A stretch of DNA of 63,501 nt from positions 1 through 63,501 of the forward strand of contig JAMXAG010000016.1 of NCBI GenBank assembly GCA_024281675.1, written 5' to 3'. Under the pieces are notes generated by a model. That model was not told the DNA's origin, searched no databases, and worked only from the letters and a program-made list of their open reading frames with translations. Shown piece by piece: positions 47,990-56,513 of the stretch (position 1 is the first letter of the stretch; the number at the start of each line of letters is the position of its first letter). The translations under genes and the position numbers were made by a program. The DNA is from Nitrosomonas sp. (GTDB lineage Bacteria > Pseudomonadota > Gammaproteobacteria > Burkholderiales > Nitrosomonadaceae).

Positions 47990-49678
47990 TTAACTTACAC
48001 CTGTTGAACGAGTGAGCCATTCGCGGCCTTTCAACATGCCGTTCCAGTATAACCAAGGAAATAATCTGGCTTTTAGAAACCACGCAAATCGCCTTGCCAC
48101 GGTCGGATTAAGTGGAAAAGTGGGCAGCAATTTACCGCCAAAACCAAATTCGGCTAATATCACCTTGCCATCCCCTACCGTAAGAGGACAAGCACCATAA
48201 CCATCATAAATATTAGGAAATTCTCTCCCTTCTTTGGCTGCCAGGAGATTTTCTGCCACTATGACAATTTGCTTTCTGGCTGCGGCGGCTGTTTTGGCAT
48301 TAGGCGAAGAGCAGGCATCTCCTAAGGAAAAGATGTTGGAGTAACGCGGGTGCTGCAACGTTTTGGGATTGACCTCACAAAATCCGGCAGCATCGGCCAA
48401 AGAGCTTTTTGTGATGAAGTCTGGCGCAACCTGAGGCGGTACCACGTGCAGCATATCAAACGGCTTTTCCATGCGTGTAACATTTCCTTCGCTATCCTTG
48501 ATGTCGAAGACGGCTATTTTGTTGGTGCCATCAACTTTTACCAGATTGGAATTAAATGCCAGTTTTGCATGATAACGTTTCACATACTCCATCAGTGGCG
48601 GGACAAAATCAGCTACACCAAACAATACTGCACCGGCCGTATTGAATTCGACTTCGATATTGTCCAGCAAATGATGGCGCAACCAATAATCAGAAGATAG
48701 ATACATGGCTTTTTGAGGAGCACCGGCACATTTGATCGGCATGGAAGGCTGCGTAAACAAGGCCTTGCCGCTTTTGAGATTCTTCGTCAGTGACCAAGTA
48801 TAAGGCGCCAAATCAAAATGATAGTTGGAGGTGACGCCATTTTTGCCGAGTGTTTCTTGTAAACCATCGATTTTTTCCCAAGCCAAACGTATACCTGGAC
48901 AAACGATCAATTGCCTATAGCCAATTGAACGGCCATCTGCCAGATTAACTAGATTGTTGTCCGGTTCAAATCCAATCGCTGCTGTTTGTACCCATTCTGC
49001 ATTCGGTGGAATGACATCTGCCATGTTCCGCACCGTTTGTGCCATGTCATAAGCGCCACCACCAACCAGTGTCCAGGCGGGCTGATAATAATGTTTATCA
49101 CAGGGTTCGATGATGGCAATGCGAAGAGCAGGCCTGCGGTGCATGAGACTAGCAGTCACTCCGATTCCTGCTGCGCCACCACCTATCACAACAATGTCAA
49201 ACGCATTACCCCAATTACAAGCAGCTGCCACTGAAAGTGACTTGTCTTGGGATGCGTGTGGAATGTGAATTGTTTCAAGTGCTTCACCTGTCCAACTGCA
49301 AGCGGCTCTGACAAATTCATCCTCATATTCGGGCTCTTGTTTTTGCCTGATCAGTCCATACAATGCCCTGGCCCGATTGCCAGTATTACAGAAAGCAAGA
49401 ATTGGTCCGGGCAATTCAGTTAGTAGTTTGTTGAATGATTCAATCTTTTCGGTGGAGACTGGGCCAATTTCGATGGGTAAATAAATAAAATTGATTCCAA
49501 ATGGGCGCGCTGCTTTTTCTAGTTCCAGGCTAGAGGGCTGGATATCGCCTTCTTCATGATCAGGACGATTGCAAATAATGGATTTATATCCCGCTGCTGC
49601 TATTTCTGCCAAATCATTTACACTAATTTGGCGAGTAACAAACAATTTCTCATCCAATTTTGTCGTAACTATGCTCAT
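47990..49678 (-). CDS. DUF442 sulfurtransferase-like domain fused to type II SQR
   Basis: The product has 562 residues from the ATG at 49678, which has AAGGAG nine bases upstream; the longer frame to 49858 would run into fmdB and is rejected. Residues 1-135 form a DUF442/TIGR01244 domain with active loop FCNTGNRAR (Cys97). Residues 150-562 match sulfide:quinone oxidoreductase: FAD motif VVIGGGAAGIGV, KHYYQPAWTLVGGG, the Cys motif IKCAGAPQKAMYLS, NIFSLGDACSSPNAKTAAA and the C-terminal PWLYWNGMLKG. KCAGAPQK and this C-terminus resemble the mitochondrial-type (type II) SQR. It oxidises sulfide to a persulfide while reducing quinone. Confidence 0.88.
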   Translation of the reverse strand: MSIVTTKLDEKLFVTRQISVNDLAEIAAAGYKSIICNRPDHEEGDIQPSSLELEKAARPFGINFIYLPIEIGPVSTEKIESFNKLLTELPGPILAFCNTGNRARALYGLIRQKQEPEYEDEFVRAACSWTGEALETIHIPHASQDKSLSVAAACNWGNAFDIVVIGGGAAGIGVTASLMHRRPALRIAIIEPCDKHYYQPAWTLVGGGAYDMAQTVRNMADVIPPNAEWVQTAAIGFEPDNNLVNLADGRSIGYRQLIVCPGIRLAWEKIDGLQETLGKNGVTSNYHFDLAPYTWSLTKNLKSGKALFTQPSMPIKCAGAPQKAMYLSSDYWLRHHLLDNIEVEFNTAGAVLFGVADFVPPLMEYVKRYHAKLAFNSNLVKVDGTNKIAVFDIKDSEGNVTRMEKPFDMLHVVPPQVAPDFITKSSLADAAGFCEVNPKTLQHPRYSNIFSLGDACSSPNAKTAAAARKQIVIVAENLLAAKEGREFPNIYDGYGACPLTVGDGKVILAEFGFGGKLLPTFPLNPTVARRFAWFLKARLFPWLYWNGMLKGREWLTRSTGVS

Positions 49679-49736
49679 TTTTTTCTCCTTCCAAATCATC
49701 CCAAGCAAATTTAAATAACACCCATATCTATGAATG

Positions 49737-49979
49737 CTAATGATGGCCGCATGCGCATCCAGGTGCGTGTCCGCGATTTGTTTGATCGAGTTTTGGCTGA
49801 AGCGAGCGCATTGCCAGATCACGGCCACGTGCCATGTTGCCATGCATCGCAGGGGCAAAAAGAATCACTTTTTCTGTCATGTTTCCGCATGCCGAACAAT
49901 CCGGGTTGGATGCGTTAATTGAATGACGTACTTCAAATTGGAGCTTGCACTGTGTACACAAGTAATCATAAGTTGGCAT
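49737..49979 (-). CDS. FmdB-type zinc-ribbon protein
   Basis: The product has 80 residues. MPTYDYLCTQCKLQFEVRHS and PDCSACGNMTEKVILFAP carry two CxxC knuckles (about 8-11 and 33-36), the FmdB-like zinc ribbon that is common next to genes for small-molecule hydrolases. The His/Gly/Cys-rich C-terminus (HAPGCACGHH) could bind a second metal. It lies between the CS2-hydrolase-like gene and the SQR fusion in the same direction, 58 bases before the latter. Confidence 0.83.
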   Translation of the reverse strand: MPTYDYLCTQCKLQFEVRHSINASNPDCSACGNMTEKVILFAPAMHGNMARGRDLAMRSLQPKLDQTNRGHAPGCACGHH

Positions 49980-50030
49980 TTGGAATCCTTATTTATTACA
50001 TGAATGGCATTTTTCAGAAACACTAAGATA

Positions 50031-50056
50031 TGACCACTTGAGATGCCAAGTGGTCA
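50031..50056. terminator. Strong hairpin between hydrolase and fmdB genes
   Basis: TGACCACTTG and CAAGTGGTCA pair perfectly over ten bases with a six-base loop. It lies 25 bases past the hydrolase stop (minus strand). On the minus strand it is followed by only a weak T-rich stretch, so partial termination or mRNA-stability control between the two genes is more likely than a full stop. On the plus strand a T-run follows directly. Confidence 0.55.
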
Positions 50057-50081
50057 CGCTTTTAGGTTTTTTCTCTTAAAT

Positions 50082-50735
50082 TTAGCTCCAACGAGGCGGT
50101 TGTTTTTCTTTAACGCCGAATTGAGCAGAAGTGACATCGGTCCTGGCCCGTTTTTCAGTGTCTCGTGTCGGTGCTCTCAGTCGGCGCGTTTCAACTTCCC
50201 AGATCCAGCCGCTGATGACTACATCCTTGGGAATGAGAGGGTGATTTTTAAATGCTTCGATGGTCTTCATGCAGGTTACATCTACGTCATCCATCATTCC
50301 GATCCACTTGGCAAATGCACCTTTCTCTAACTTCTGCTCTGGCAGAGTTGGATCCAACGCGATATTATCCGGATCAATTCCCTTGTCACGAAAAGCCTTT
50401 TCCAGATCAGTCGCATTTGCAGACAGCATGCCGCATTGCGTGTGCTGCACAATAACAATTTCTGTGGTGCCAAAAAAATTACAAGTCAGCATCGCCGAGC
50501 GAATTGCATCGTCGGTGACGATTCCTCCAGCATTACGGAAACAATGTGCATCTCCATGACCTGCCGGGGTATCCACATGGATACCGAGCGCCTCATCTAT
50601 CGGCAGGCGTTCGTCCATACAAGCAAGTACCCACAACTTCCGGTTATTATGCCCACCCGCTCCATGACGGCGACGTTGTGCCCAGTGATCATATGAGGCT
50701 AAGCGTGTATCCAGTTCCTCTTTGAGAGTTTTCAA
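50082..50735 (-). CDS. CS2-hydrolase-like beta-carbonic-anhydrase-fold enzyme
   Basis: The product has 217 residues and starts with TTG at 50735 behind GAGGAG. Zinc ligands are Cys39 (ACMDERLP, with the Asp-Arg dyad), His98 and Cys101 (VQHTQCGML). The stretches NNRKLWVLACMDER, DAHCFRNAGGIVTDDAIRSA and CNFFGTTEIVIVQHTQCGML are much closer to the archaeal/Acidithiobacillus carbon disulfide hydrolases, as I recall them, than to ordinary carbonic anhydrases. Reaction by analogy: CS2 to COS to H2S plus CO2. A sigma54 promoter and activator sit upstream, and SQR lies downstream, which supports a sulfur role. A carbonic anhydrase or COS hydrolase is the alternative. Confidence 0.72.
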   Translation of the reverse strand: MKTLKEELDTRLASYDHWAQRRRHGAGGHNNRKLWVLACMDERLPIDEALGIHVDTPAGHGDAHCFRNAGGIVTDDAIRSAMLTCNFFGTTEIVIVQHTQCGMLSANATDLEKAFRDKGIDPDNIALDPTLPEQKLEKGAFAKWIGMMDDVDVTCMKTIEAFKNHPLIPKDVVISGWIWEVETRRLRAPTRDTEKRARTDVTSAQFGVKEKQPPRWS

Positions 50736-50867
50736 TTTTGAGTCTCCTCGGTAATAGGTTGAAATTTAAAACTCCCTAAAACGATCTACTTTCTCAGTAG
50801 AACCTTAAGGGTTTCCTAGGGTATATAACCCGTGCACCTAGTTATTTCGAGATGCAATAAAGTTAAT

Positions 50868-50883
50868 AGCAAATACCATGCCA
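50868..50883 (-). promoter_or_regulatory. Sigma54 (-24/-12) promoter
   Basis: On the minus strand TGGCATG-GTAT-TTGCT fits the consensus TGGCACG-N4-TTGCW with one mismatch; the GG and GC dinucleotides are correctly spaced. Transcription would start near 50857, giving a leader of about 120 bases before the TTG of the hydrolase gene. Confidence 0.8.
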
Positions 50884-50947
50884 TCAAGATAAAAATAATA
50901 TTTATTATTAATTACAATAAGTTAAGTTTTATTTGTTGCTAGCTTAG

Positions 50948-50984
50948 TGAAGCTATGCTTCAATAAGTGAAGATTAACTTCACT
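50948..50984. promoter_or_regulatory. Paired dyads, probable activator binding sites (UAS)
   Basis: There are two inverted repeats: TGAAGC-TAT-GCTTCA at 50948-50962 and AGTGAAG-ATTAA-CTTCACT at 50966-50984, sharing TGAAG half-sites. They lie about 65-115 bases upstream of the -24 box, as expected for enhancer sites of an XylR/DmpR-class regulator, and just upstream of the activator's own start codon. Confidence 0.72.
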
Positions 50985-50999
50985 AATCATCCATAATTT

Positions 51000-52562
51000 A
51001 TGAATAACAATCCTCTTTCTGAGTTAACGCCGATCTTTTTTTTGCAAACCTTCATTCTTGAACTGATGCATGCCAGCGAACAGCAGGGACAAAAGCATTG
51101 TGAAGAGTTGATTGAGCATATAGCCCAAACTGCAGGATGTTTTTTTGAAGAAACTTATCGAGAAAATACTAATAAAAATGAACAGCTCGATAATGAAAGC
51201 TATACCGAACTAATACTCGGCATCAAAAACAATATCGGAGGTAAATTTTCGCTGGTCTCCAGCAATCAGGACTGTATTACAGTTACTAATTCTCGCTGTC
51301 CTTTCGGTGAACAAGTTACTAATTTTCCTGAATTATGTAGAATGACTTCCAGTGTATTTGGAGGTATCGCGGCCAGAAACTTTGGTTACGCCAAAGTTGA
51401 AATCAAAAAAAGTATAGCCCGCAAAGATGGCAAGTGTGATGTATGTATTTACACGAATCCACATGCAGCAAAAGGCCATGCGGGAATGGAATATACCGAT
51501 TCGACACCAGTTAAGGAAATCAACGATACGAATGAATTGCAGTGCCGAATTGAAACTAGTATGCAGAGACTTTGGCAGAAACAAAATAGGCAAATATCAG
51601 AAAAACATCAGCCTCCTGCAATCATCGCAAAATCACCAATGATGCAGAAAATACTGCAATCAATTGAGATTATTGCCCCTACTATGGCAACGGTTCTGAT
51701 TCAGGGTCAAACAGGCGTAGGTAAGGAGCTTATAGCACGTGCCATACATGCAATGAGCGATCGCTACAATAAGCCATTCATCGCCATTAACTGTGGCGCG
51801 ATTCCAGAAAGCTTGATTGAAAGCAGCTTATTCGGACATGAAAAAGGCGCTTTTACAGGAGCCCTCGAGGTACACCACGGTTTCTTTGAGCGAGCCGAAG
51901 GCGGTACTTTATTTCTTGATGAAGTCGATTCATTGTCGCCAGCTGCACAAACCAGATTGCTTCGTGTAATCCAGGAAGGAGAATTGGAGAGAGTTGGCGG
52001 CAAGCAAACCTTGGCGGTTGATGTAAGGATCATTTCAGCAACAAATCAGAATCTGGAAGGACTTGTTAAACAGGATCTCTTCCGCAATGACCTATACTAC
52101 CGCATCAATGTAGTGCGTTTAAGTATTCCTCCCTTGGTCGAGCGACCGGAGGATTTACCTTATCTTGTGCAATTGATCATTCAGCGATTGAATAAGCGTT
52201 ATAACAAACAGGTTAAATCAGTAAGCCGTGAAGTTATGCAGAAAATCCGCACTTATCATTGGCCAGGCAATGTTCGTGAGTTAGAAAACATCCTTGAGCG
52301 TAGCATCTTGTTTGTTAGTGGCAAAGAAATGACTGAATTGGATATAGAGCTTCCAACTAAAACAAAAAGTATTGGTGAATGGAAAGACGAAAAAGAATAT
52401 GCTCTTACCAAAATTGAAAAATCATTCCTTGAAACAGCTTTGAAACAACACCATGGAAATATAAAAAAAGTGTCTGAGAACATGGGAATTACTTCACGTG
52501 CTGTTTATGCCAAACTAAAAAAATACGAAATAAACTTGGCAGAATTCCGTATTTTTGATTGA
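51000..52562 (+). CDS. XylR/DmpR-class sigma54 activator with V4R sensor
   Basis: The product has 520 residues. The N-terminal sensory part (about 1-165) ends in a V4R-like stretch (NFGYAKVEIKKSIARKDGKCDVCIYT) with Cys residues. The AAA+ domain has GQTGVGKELIARAIH (Walker A), the sigma54-contact loop SLFGHEKGAFTGA, EGGTLFLDEVDS (Walker B) and the R-finger NDLYYRINV. A Fis-type HTH ends the protein (about 480-505, NIKKVSENMGITSRAVYAKLKK). It is divergent from the hydrolase gene. Such activators bind a small aromatic or sulfur-containing ligand through V4R; the ligand here may be CS2, sulfide or a derivative. Confidence 0.93.
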   Translation: MNNNPLSELTPIFFLQTFILELMHASEQQGQKHCEELIEHIAQTAGCFFEETYRENTNKNEQLDNESYTELILGIKNNIGGKFSLVSSNQDCITVTNSRCPFGEQVTNFPELCRMTSSVFGGIAARNFGYAKVEIKKSIARKDGKCDVCIYTNPHAAKGHAGMEYTDSTPVKEINDTNELQCRIETSMQRLWQKQNRQISEKHQPPAIIAKSPMMQKILQSIEIIAPTMATVLIQGQTGVGKELIARAIHAMSDRYNKPFIAINCGAIPESLIESSLFGHEKGAFTGALEVHHGFFERAEGGTLFLDEVDSLSPAAQTRLLRVIQEGELERVGGKQTLAVDVRIISATNQNLEGLVKQDLFRNDLYYRINVVRLSIPPLVERPEDLPYLVQLIIQRLNKRYNKQVKSVSREVMQKIRTYHWPGNVRELENILERSILFVSGKEMTELDIELPTKTKSIGEWKDEKEYALTKIEKSFLETALKQHHGNIKKVSENMGITSRAVYAKLKKYEINLAEFRIFD

Positions 52563-52927
52563 AACCATCATATCAATCTCGAAATGGCCACGCAAATTCG
52601 GACAGCCCCCTAAGTGTTAGCTTTGCTCAACCCAAACAGAAGTGTATGGGTCAAATTATTAGAAAGTCCCAATGCGTCAAGACTACAACAGAAGCAGAAA
52701 CAACGTTTAAAAACAGATTCATTCTATAAATCACTGCTAATATAAATGCTGTTGGTGCGGAGTGTTAGTACTCATAACGAATACGAGAAACTGACACGCT
52801 AACCCTAATCCGATTAGCATGATTTCAATTTAATAATTGAACAAAATTCTACACAGGAATTCTATACTGCATACAGCTAGTTTCTTATCGAAACCAACGG
52901 ACGACCAATGGAATTGAAGGAGATTAA
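52563..52927. other. Non-coding stretch after the sigma54 activator
   Basis: The region is about 365 bases with no recognisable gene. A good ribosome site (AAGGAG, 52916-52921) belongs to the dsrE pseudogene that follows. Confidence 0.4.
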
Positions 52928-53259
52928 ATGGAACTCGGAATTATCATTTACTCGAATGATCCAGAAACTATATGGAGCACCTTCCGGCTTGGAATTTTCT
53001 CCCGTAAGCAAGGAAGATACTGTTACAGTCTTTTTGCTTGGAGAAGGTATGGAGGTAGAATCTCTTAATAGGGATAAGTTTGATATTACCGGTCAGATTC
53101 ACAGTTTTTTGGATACAGGTGGTGCAATTCTAGCTTGCGGAACCGTCTTAAGCTTCGTCAGTCTGAAGAATTAGGAATCTATCCGATATCCACGATACAG
53201 GATTTATATAGTCTGATTCACAATTTATATAAGATATTGATATTTTGTGTAAATTACCA
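52928..53259 (+). pseudogene. Frameshifted DsrE-family gene
   Basis: From the ATG at 52928 the frame reads MELGIIIYSNDPETIWSTFR, and then must shift by one base (extra A near 53009) to read EDTVTVFLLGEGMEVESLN and IHSFLDTGGAILACGT. A second indel (missing base near 53142) is needed to continue CLKLRQSEELGIYPISTIQDLYSLI. Restored, it is a small DsrE-type sulfur-relay protein with the usual ILACGTCL cysteine. Two single-base indels are enough to break it. It adjoins the sulfur genes and probably once belonged to them. Confidence 0.75.
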
Positions 53260-53299
53260 ATGGATAATAAGCAGCATTGAGGCTAGATATATACTACCA

Positions 53300-53868
53300 A
53301 AACATCTGACCCAGGCAGTTGGTTTCAGGAACATGCGAACCAGTCTCTGCGACTAATCCATAATACAAAATACAAGACTCGATAAAGATGCGGCCATTAT
53401 TGATGTGGGAGGGAGGAACTTCCAGGCTAGTAGATGATCCTGTGGTCGAGGGCTATACTGAGTTGACAGTATTTGATTCATCATCAACTGCGCTTGTTGT
53501 TGCCAGACAGCGTTGGGGGGCATGCGGATATTGTTCACTGGATAGAGGCGATAATATTACCCGTGCAAAATTTCTCCTGAATCGATTCGACATTTAGCAT
53601 GACCGAGCAGTGTTCCATTTTTTGACTGATCCAGCAGATCGCCATACTTATGTCGATCGGGTTTTAAGTTTAGTTCGACCAGACGGACCATGTGAATGGT
53701 GCCACTCTTGCCGAGATGGGCCAGAAAAATTTAGTGGTCTTACCCGGATGAGATACCAATCCGAAGCCCTACATGAGGTATTTGGAGATCTTTTCAGCTA
53801 GTCGAACATGAAAAAGAGGCACGCCATACGCCGTTTGGAGTTTGTTTATTGCTATTGCCGCAAGAGGT
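53300..53868 (+). pseudogene. Decayed class I SAM methyltransferase
   Basis: Pieces in different frames join into one enzyme: GSWFQEHANQSLRLIHNTKYKTR-like, AAIIDVGGG(T)SRLVDD, LTVFDSSSTALVVARQR, RFDIxHDRAVFHFLTDPADRHTYVDRVLSLVRPDG, MRYQSEALHEVFGD and finally VEHEKEARHTPFG. At least five frameshifts or stops are required. The family is small methyltransferases of the UbiE/Mtase_11 type. It is broken beyond function. Confidence 0.7.
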
Positions 53869-53947
53869 AGTAAGTGATAATTCCTCGAATAAATATCTTC
53901 AGAGTGCATAATCTTTCCCGGGTAGAAGCGCAACGTATTGATCCTGA

Positions 53948-54946
53948 TTATTTCTTTTTGCTAAATGTTTTTGAGATTTCTAAACTTTTAGACTCTTGCA
54001 AGAGCATCGCAGGCACCCAGCGTATGTAAATCAACTCACCGACCAGTTCCACCAGCGTTTGAGTAACGATGACGACAGATGCCAGAATCCAGCCGTCCGG
54101 CAAAGCCAATGCTAAAGGCAGAACCACCAGCGAATTCCGCGTCCCTGCGCTAAAAATGAGTGCTCGTCCTGCCTGTGTGTCCAGGCGAAACGCATATGCC
54201 GTCAAGCGAGCAAGAAACGGCATGATAGCCATGAAGGCCATATAAACTGGCACGACTTGTGCCACAACCGGAAGGTACTCGTCTATTCTGTCAATTTGAG
54301 ATGCTACGACGAAAAGTAATGTCATTGCCATAAAGGGCACCGGAAGCCACGCCGTGACTTCAAGCCAGATGGCACCGCTACGTCGGCGTTTTGCCCAAAA
54401 CTCGGTCGATAAGGCAAGTCCCAGAGGAAGCACAATCAATACAAGAAAAGCTTCCAGGAATGGTTCAGCACTCATGACTTGTGCATCTTGCTCTTCCATG
54501 AAAAGCCATAGATACACGGGCAGAAGAAGCATCTGGGTAAGCAGCAGCAAAGGTGTGGAAGCAAGCACGAGTCGGGCATTGCCACGACCAAGATGGGTAA
54601 AAACGACAACGTAATCAATACAAGGTGTTAACAGAACCAGATATACCCCAAGTAGCAGTGGTGGGTGCTCCGGTAAAAGAAGCGACAAAAACCAGACCAC
54701 GATGGGTACGATGATGAAATTGACTATCAATAGCGCGGCTGTAAACCGTTTGTTCGCGAACGCAGCGCGCAACTGAAGGAATGGAATCTGCGTAAACATG
54801 CTATAAAGCAGCACCGCAAGCACGGGGGAAATCAAATACTCTAGGCTGGCACCAAAGTTAGGATGCCACAACCCAAGCCCCACCCCGGCAGCCAAGGCTA
54901 CCGCGTATAACTCTATCTGATTTTCTTCCAGCTGTTCTCTTCGCAT
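53948..54946 (-). CDS. SBF/ArsB-like arsenic resistance permease
   Basis: The product has 332 residues from the ATG at 54946 (AAGGA upstream); an earlier start is not supported. About ten membrane helices are seen. Diagnostic stretches include LLTPCIDYVVVFTHLGRGNARL and FSAGTRNSLVVLPLALALP, typical of the bile acid:sodium symporter/ACR3 superfamily annotated as arsenic resistance proteins. Arsenite export is the best guess, but no arsR or arsC lies beside it. A hairpin at 54980-55007 lies just upstream. Confidence 0.78.
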   Translation of the reverse strand: MRREQLEENQIELYAVALAAGVGLGLWHPNFGASLEYLISPVLAVLLYSMFTQIPFLQLRAAFANKRFTAALLIVNFIIVPIVVWFLSLLLPEHPPLLLGVYLVLLTPCIDYVVVFTHLGRGNARLVLASTPLLLLTQMLLLPVYLWLFMEEQDAQVMSAEPFLEAFLVLIVLPLGLALSTEFWAKRRRSGAIWLEVTAWLPVPFMAMTLLFVVASQIDRIDEYLPVVAQVVPVYMAFMAIMPFLARLTAYAFRLDTQAGRALIFSAGTRNSLVVLPLALALPDGWILASVVIVTQTLVELVGELIYIRWVPAMLLQESKSLEISKTFSKKK

Positions 54947-54979
54947 GTGTTTCCTTAAAATACAAACCATCCCGGGTCA

Positions 54980-55007
54980 GCGCCAAATTTGTGCCATAAT
55001 TTGGCGC
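54980..55007. promoter_or_regulatory. Inverted repeat upstream of the permease gene
   Basis: GCGCCAAATT and AATTTGGCGC pair perfectly across an eight-base loop, 34 bases before the permease start. It could be an operator or leader hairpin. The loop-side motif CAAATTTGTGCCAT also occurs at the 3' end of the integrase gene, so it might instead be a scrap of an integrase gene end. Confidence 0.4.
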
Positions 55008-55094
55008 AACGTTTTATTTCAATGATTCTGATCATTTTGGTATAACGATTGTAATTCAACCTATAAATCTTCGATCGACTCCATATAATTTTAT

Positions 55095-55831
55095 GGTTCT
55101 TAGGAAGTTAAAGCGGGTTAGAACGTAGTAATTTAAGAATTGCATAATAGAGATTATCACGACGATGATTAAATCGAAATTCTGTTTCTTTCAGGTGTAG
55201 ATAAAAGGTATGTTCAGGAACGCCATTGAACTTTGCCAAACGTCTTTTTGCAAAACCCCAGAAAGATTCGATTCCGTTAATGTGCCGTTCGCCACTGGCA
55301 AACTAGTTGTTGCCATGATGAACCCTGAAGTGTTTATCAAAACCGATATCGACCAGCCCGTCATAGCCGTGCCACCCATCGGAATGAATGATTATGTCTG
55401 GTGCTACATGCCCACGGATAATGGTTTTCAATGTGGCTTTAGAGCAATCCGGAACAATCTCCGTATATACTTTCCCCAGGCGCTTCAATACACCAAAAAC
55501 AATTGTTTTGCCAAAACACCTCGACCTCTTTTACCCCTGATGCGTTGCGCACCAAAATAAGACTCGTCGACTTCTACAGCACCTTGAAGAGGCGATTCAA
55601 GCTCGCAACACTGAGCTATTCTTTGCCGGACTTTGAGGTAAATCGTATTAACAGACCGTGTAGAAATATCGGTCAATTGTGCGGTACTTGTGGCAGTAAA
55701 ATCCAGAGCAAAACAGCGGATAAGTTGCCTGAATTTAGCTTCTCTGATTCGAGAACGAAAATAGTATCTGTTTTTAACATTAATCTCAGTAAGTTAGTAC
55801 ACTTTTGTAAGTACTTAACTTCCTAAGACTC
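55095..55831 (-). mobile_element. IS1595-family element with 8-bp target duplication, inactive
   Basis: The ends GGTTCTTAGGAAGTTAA (55095) and, inverted, GAGTCTTAGGAAGTTAA (55831) match at 15 of 17 positions. AATTTTAT flanks both sides (55087-55094 and 55832-55839), a perfect 8-bp duplication. The transposase on the minus strand is broken: VDESYFGAQRIRGKRGRG, KRLGKVYTEIVPDCSKATL and FRVHHGNN lie in separate frames or behind stops, before HINGIESFWGFAKRRLAKFNG. Without repair it could move only with a transposase supplied in trans. Confidence 0.87.
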
Positions 55832-55885
55832 AATTTTATTTATCCGCTACTTTGAAAATTCACATGTCGGGAAACGAATTGATAC

Positions 55886-55964
55886 ATGGTACATAAACAT
55901 TCCCACGATCATAACCATAACCACACCCCAAAAAACTTTGATCGCGCATTCGCAATTATTGAGA
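55886..55964 (+). pseudogene. 5' fragment of a cation diffusion facilitator gene
   Basis: The fragment has an ATG at 55886 followed by MVHKHSHDHNHNH, a His-rich N-terminus, then TPKNFDRAFAI, the usual start of CzcD/CDF-type metal exporters. The similarity ends after about 26 codons, where the DNA changes. It directly follows the IS1595 element and may have been cut by an earlier event. It is too short to be functional. Confidence 0.65.
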
Positions 55965-56513
55965 TTATGAATCGGCCCGGGGTGATTCAGTAACACGCTT
56001 TACCAGGCAACACATTCGTTCAGCACAACAAATCAGAAGTGATGCATTACCCTGCTTGACATCGCTGAAAGAGACTCAACACCATGCCGCATGGGTGACT
56101 CCAGCAAACAAAGCAGGTAAAAGGCTGCCTTGGGTACATCATCATAGGCAATTTCAAGATATTTCTGTTGGGCACATATCACATACTAGTGTATTGGGCA
56201 AATACTCGCAGGAATATCTAAATAAGTTTTGTTATCGCTTCACAACCGCCGTCGCGTGTTACATGAACTTCCGCTACGACTGCTTAACGCTTGCGCGCGG
56301 CATGTTCCAATAAAGTGTGCAGTGCCTTTGTTAAGATGCATAAATATTTATTTATCTGATTTTGACATCTTACTATTTCCGGTATATCATCCCCAAAAAA
56401 GAGAATGACTGGTCTACTTTTTTGAAAAGAAAAAATAGTAACAGACGATATAAATGCCGGATACAAATGCGAAAAATTCATTTCTTTAATTTGTTTGTCA
56501 TGGAGGTCTGACG
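55965..56513. other. Stretch without a recognised gene
   Basis: An 85-codon plus-strand ORF at 56056-56313 (starting MTSLKETQHHAAWVTPANK) has no recognisable domain and no good ribosome site, so it is not called. The OsmC promoter presumably lies in the last 200 bases. Confidence 0.4.

Noticed and set aside
49679-49858. Longer N-terminus of the DUF442-SQR protein starting at 49858.
   Set aside because: It overlaps fmdB on the same strand, has no domain match, and the ATG at 49678 has a clear AAGGAG.
56056-56313. 85-codon ORF before osmC.
   Set aside because: No domain, no ribosome site and unconvincing composition.
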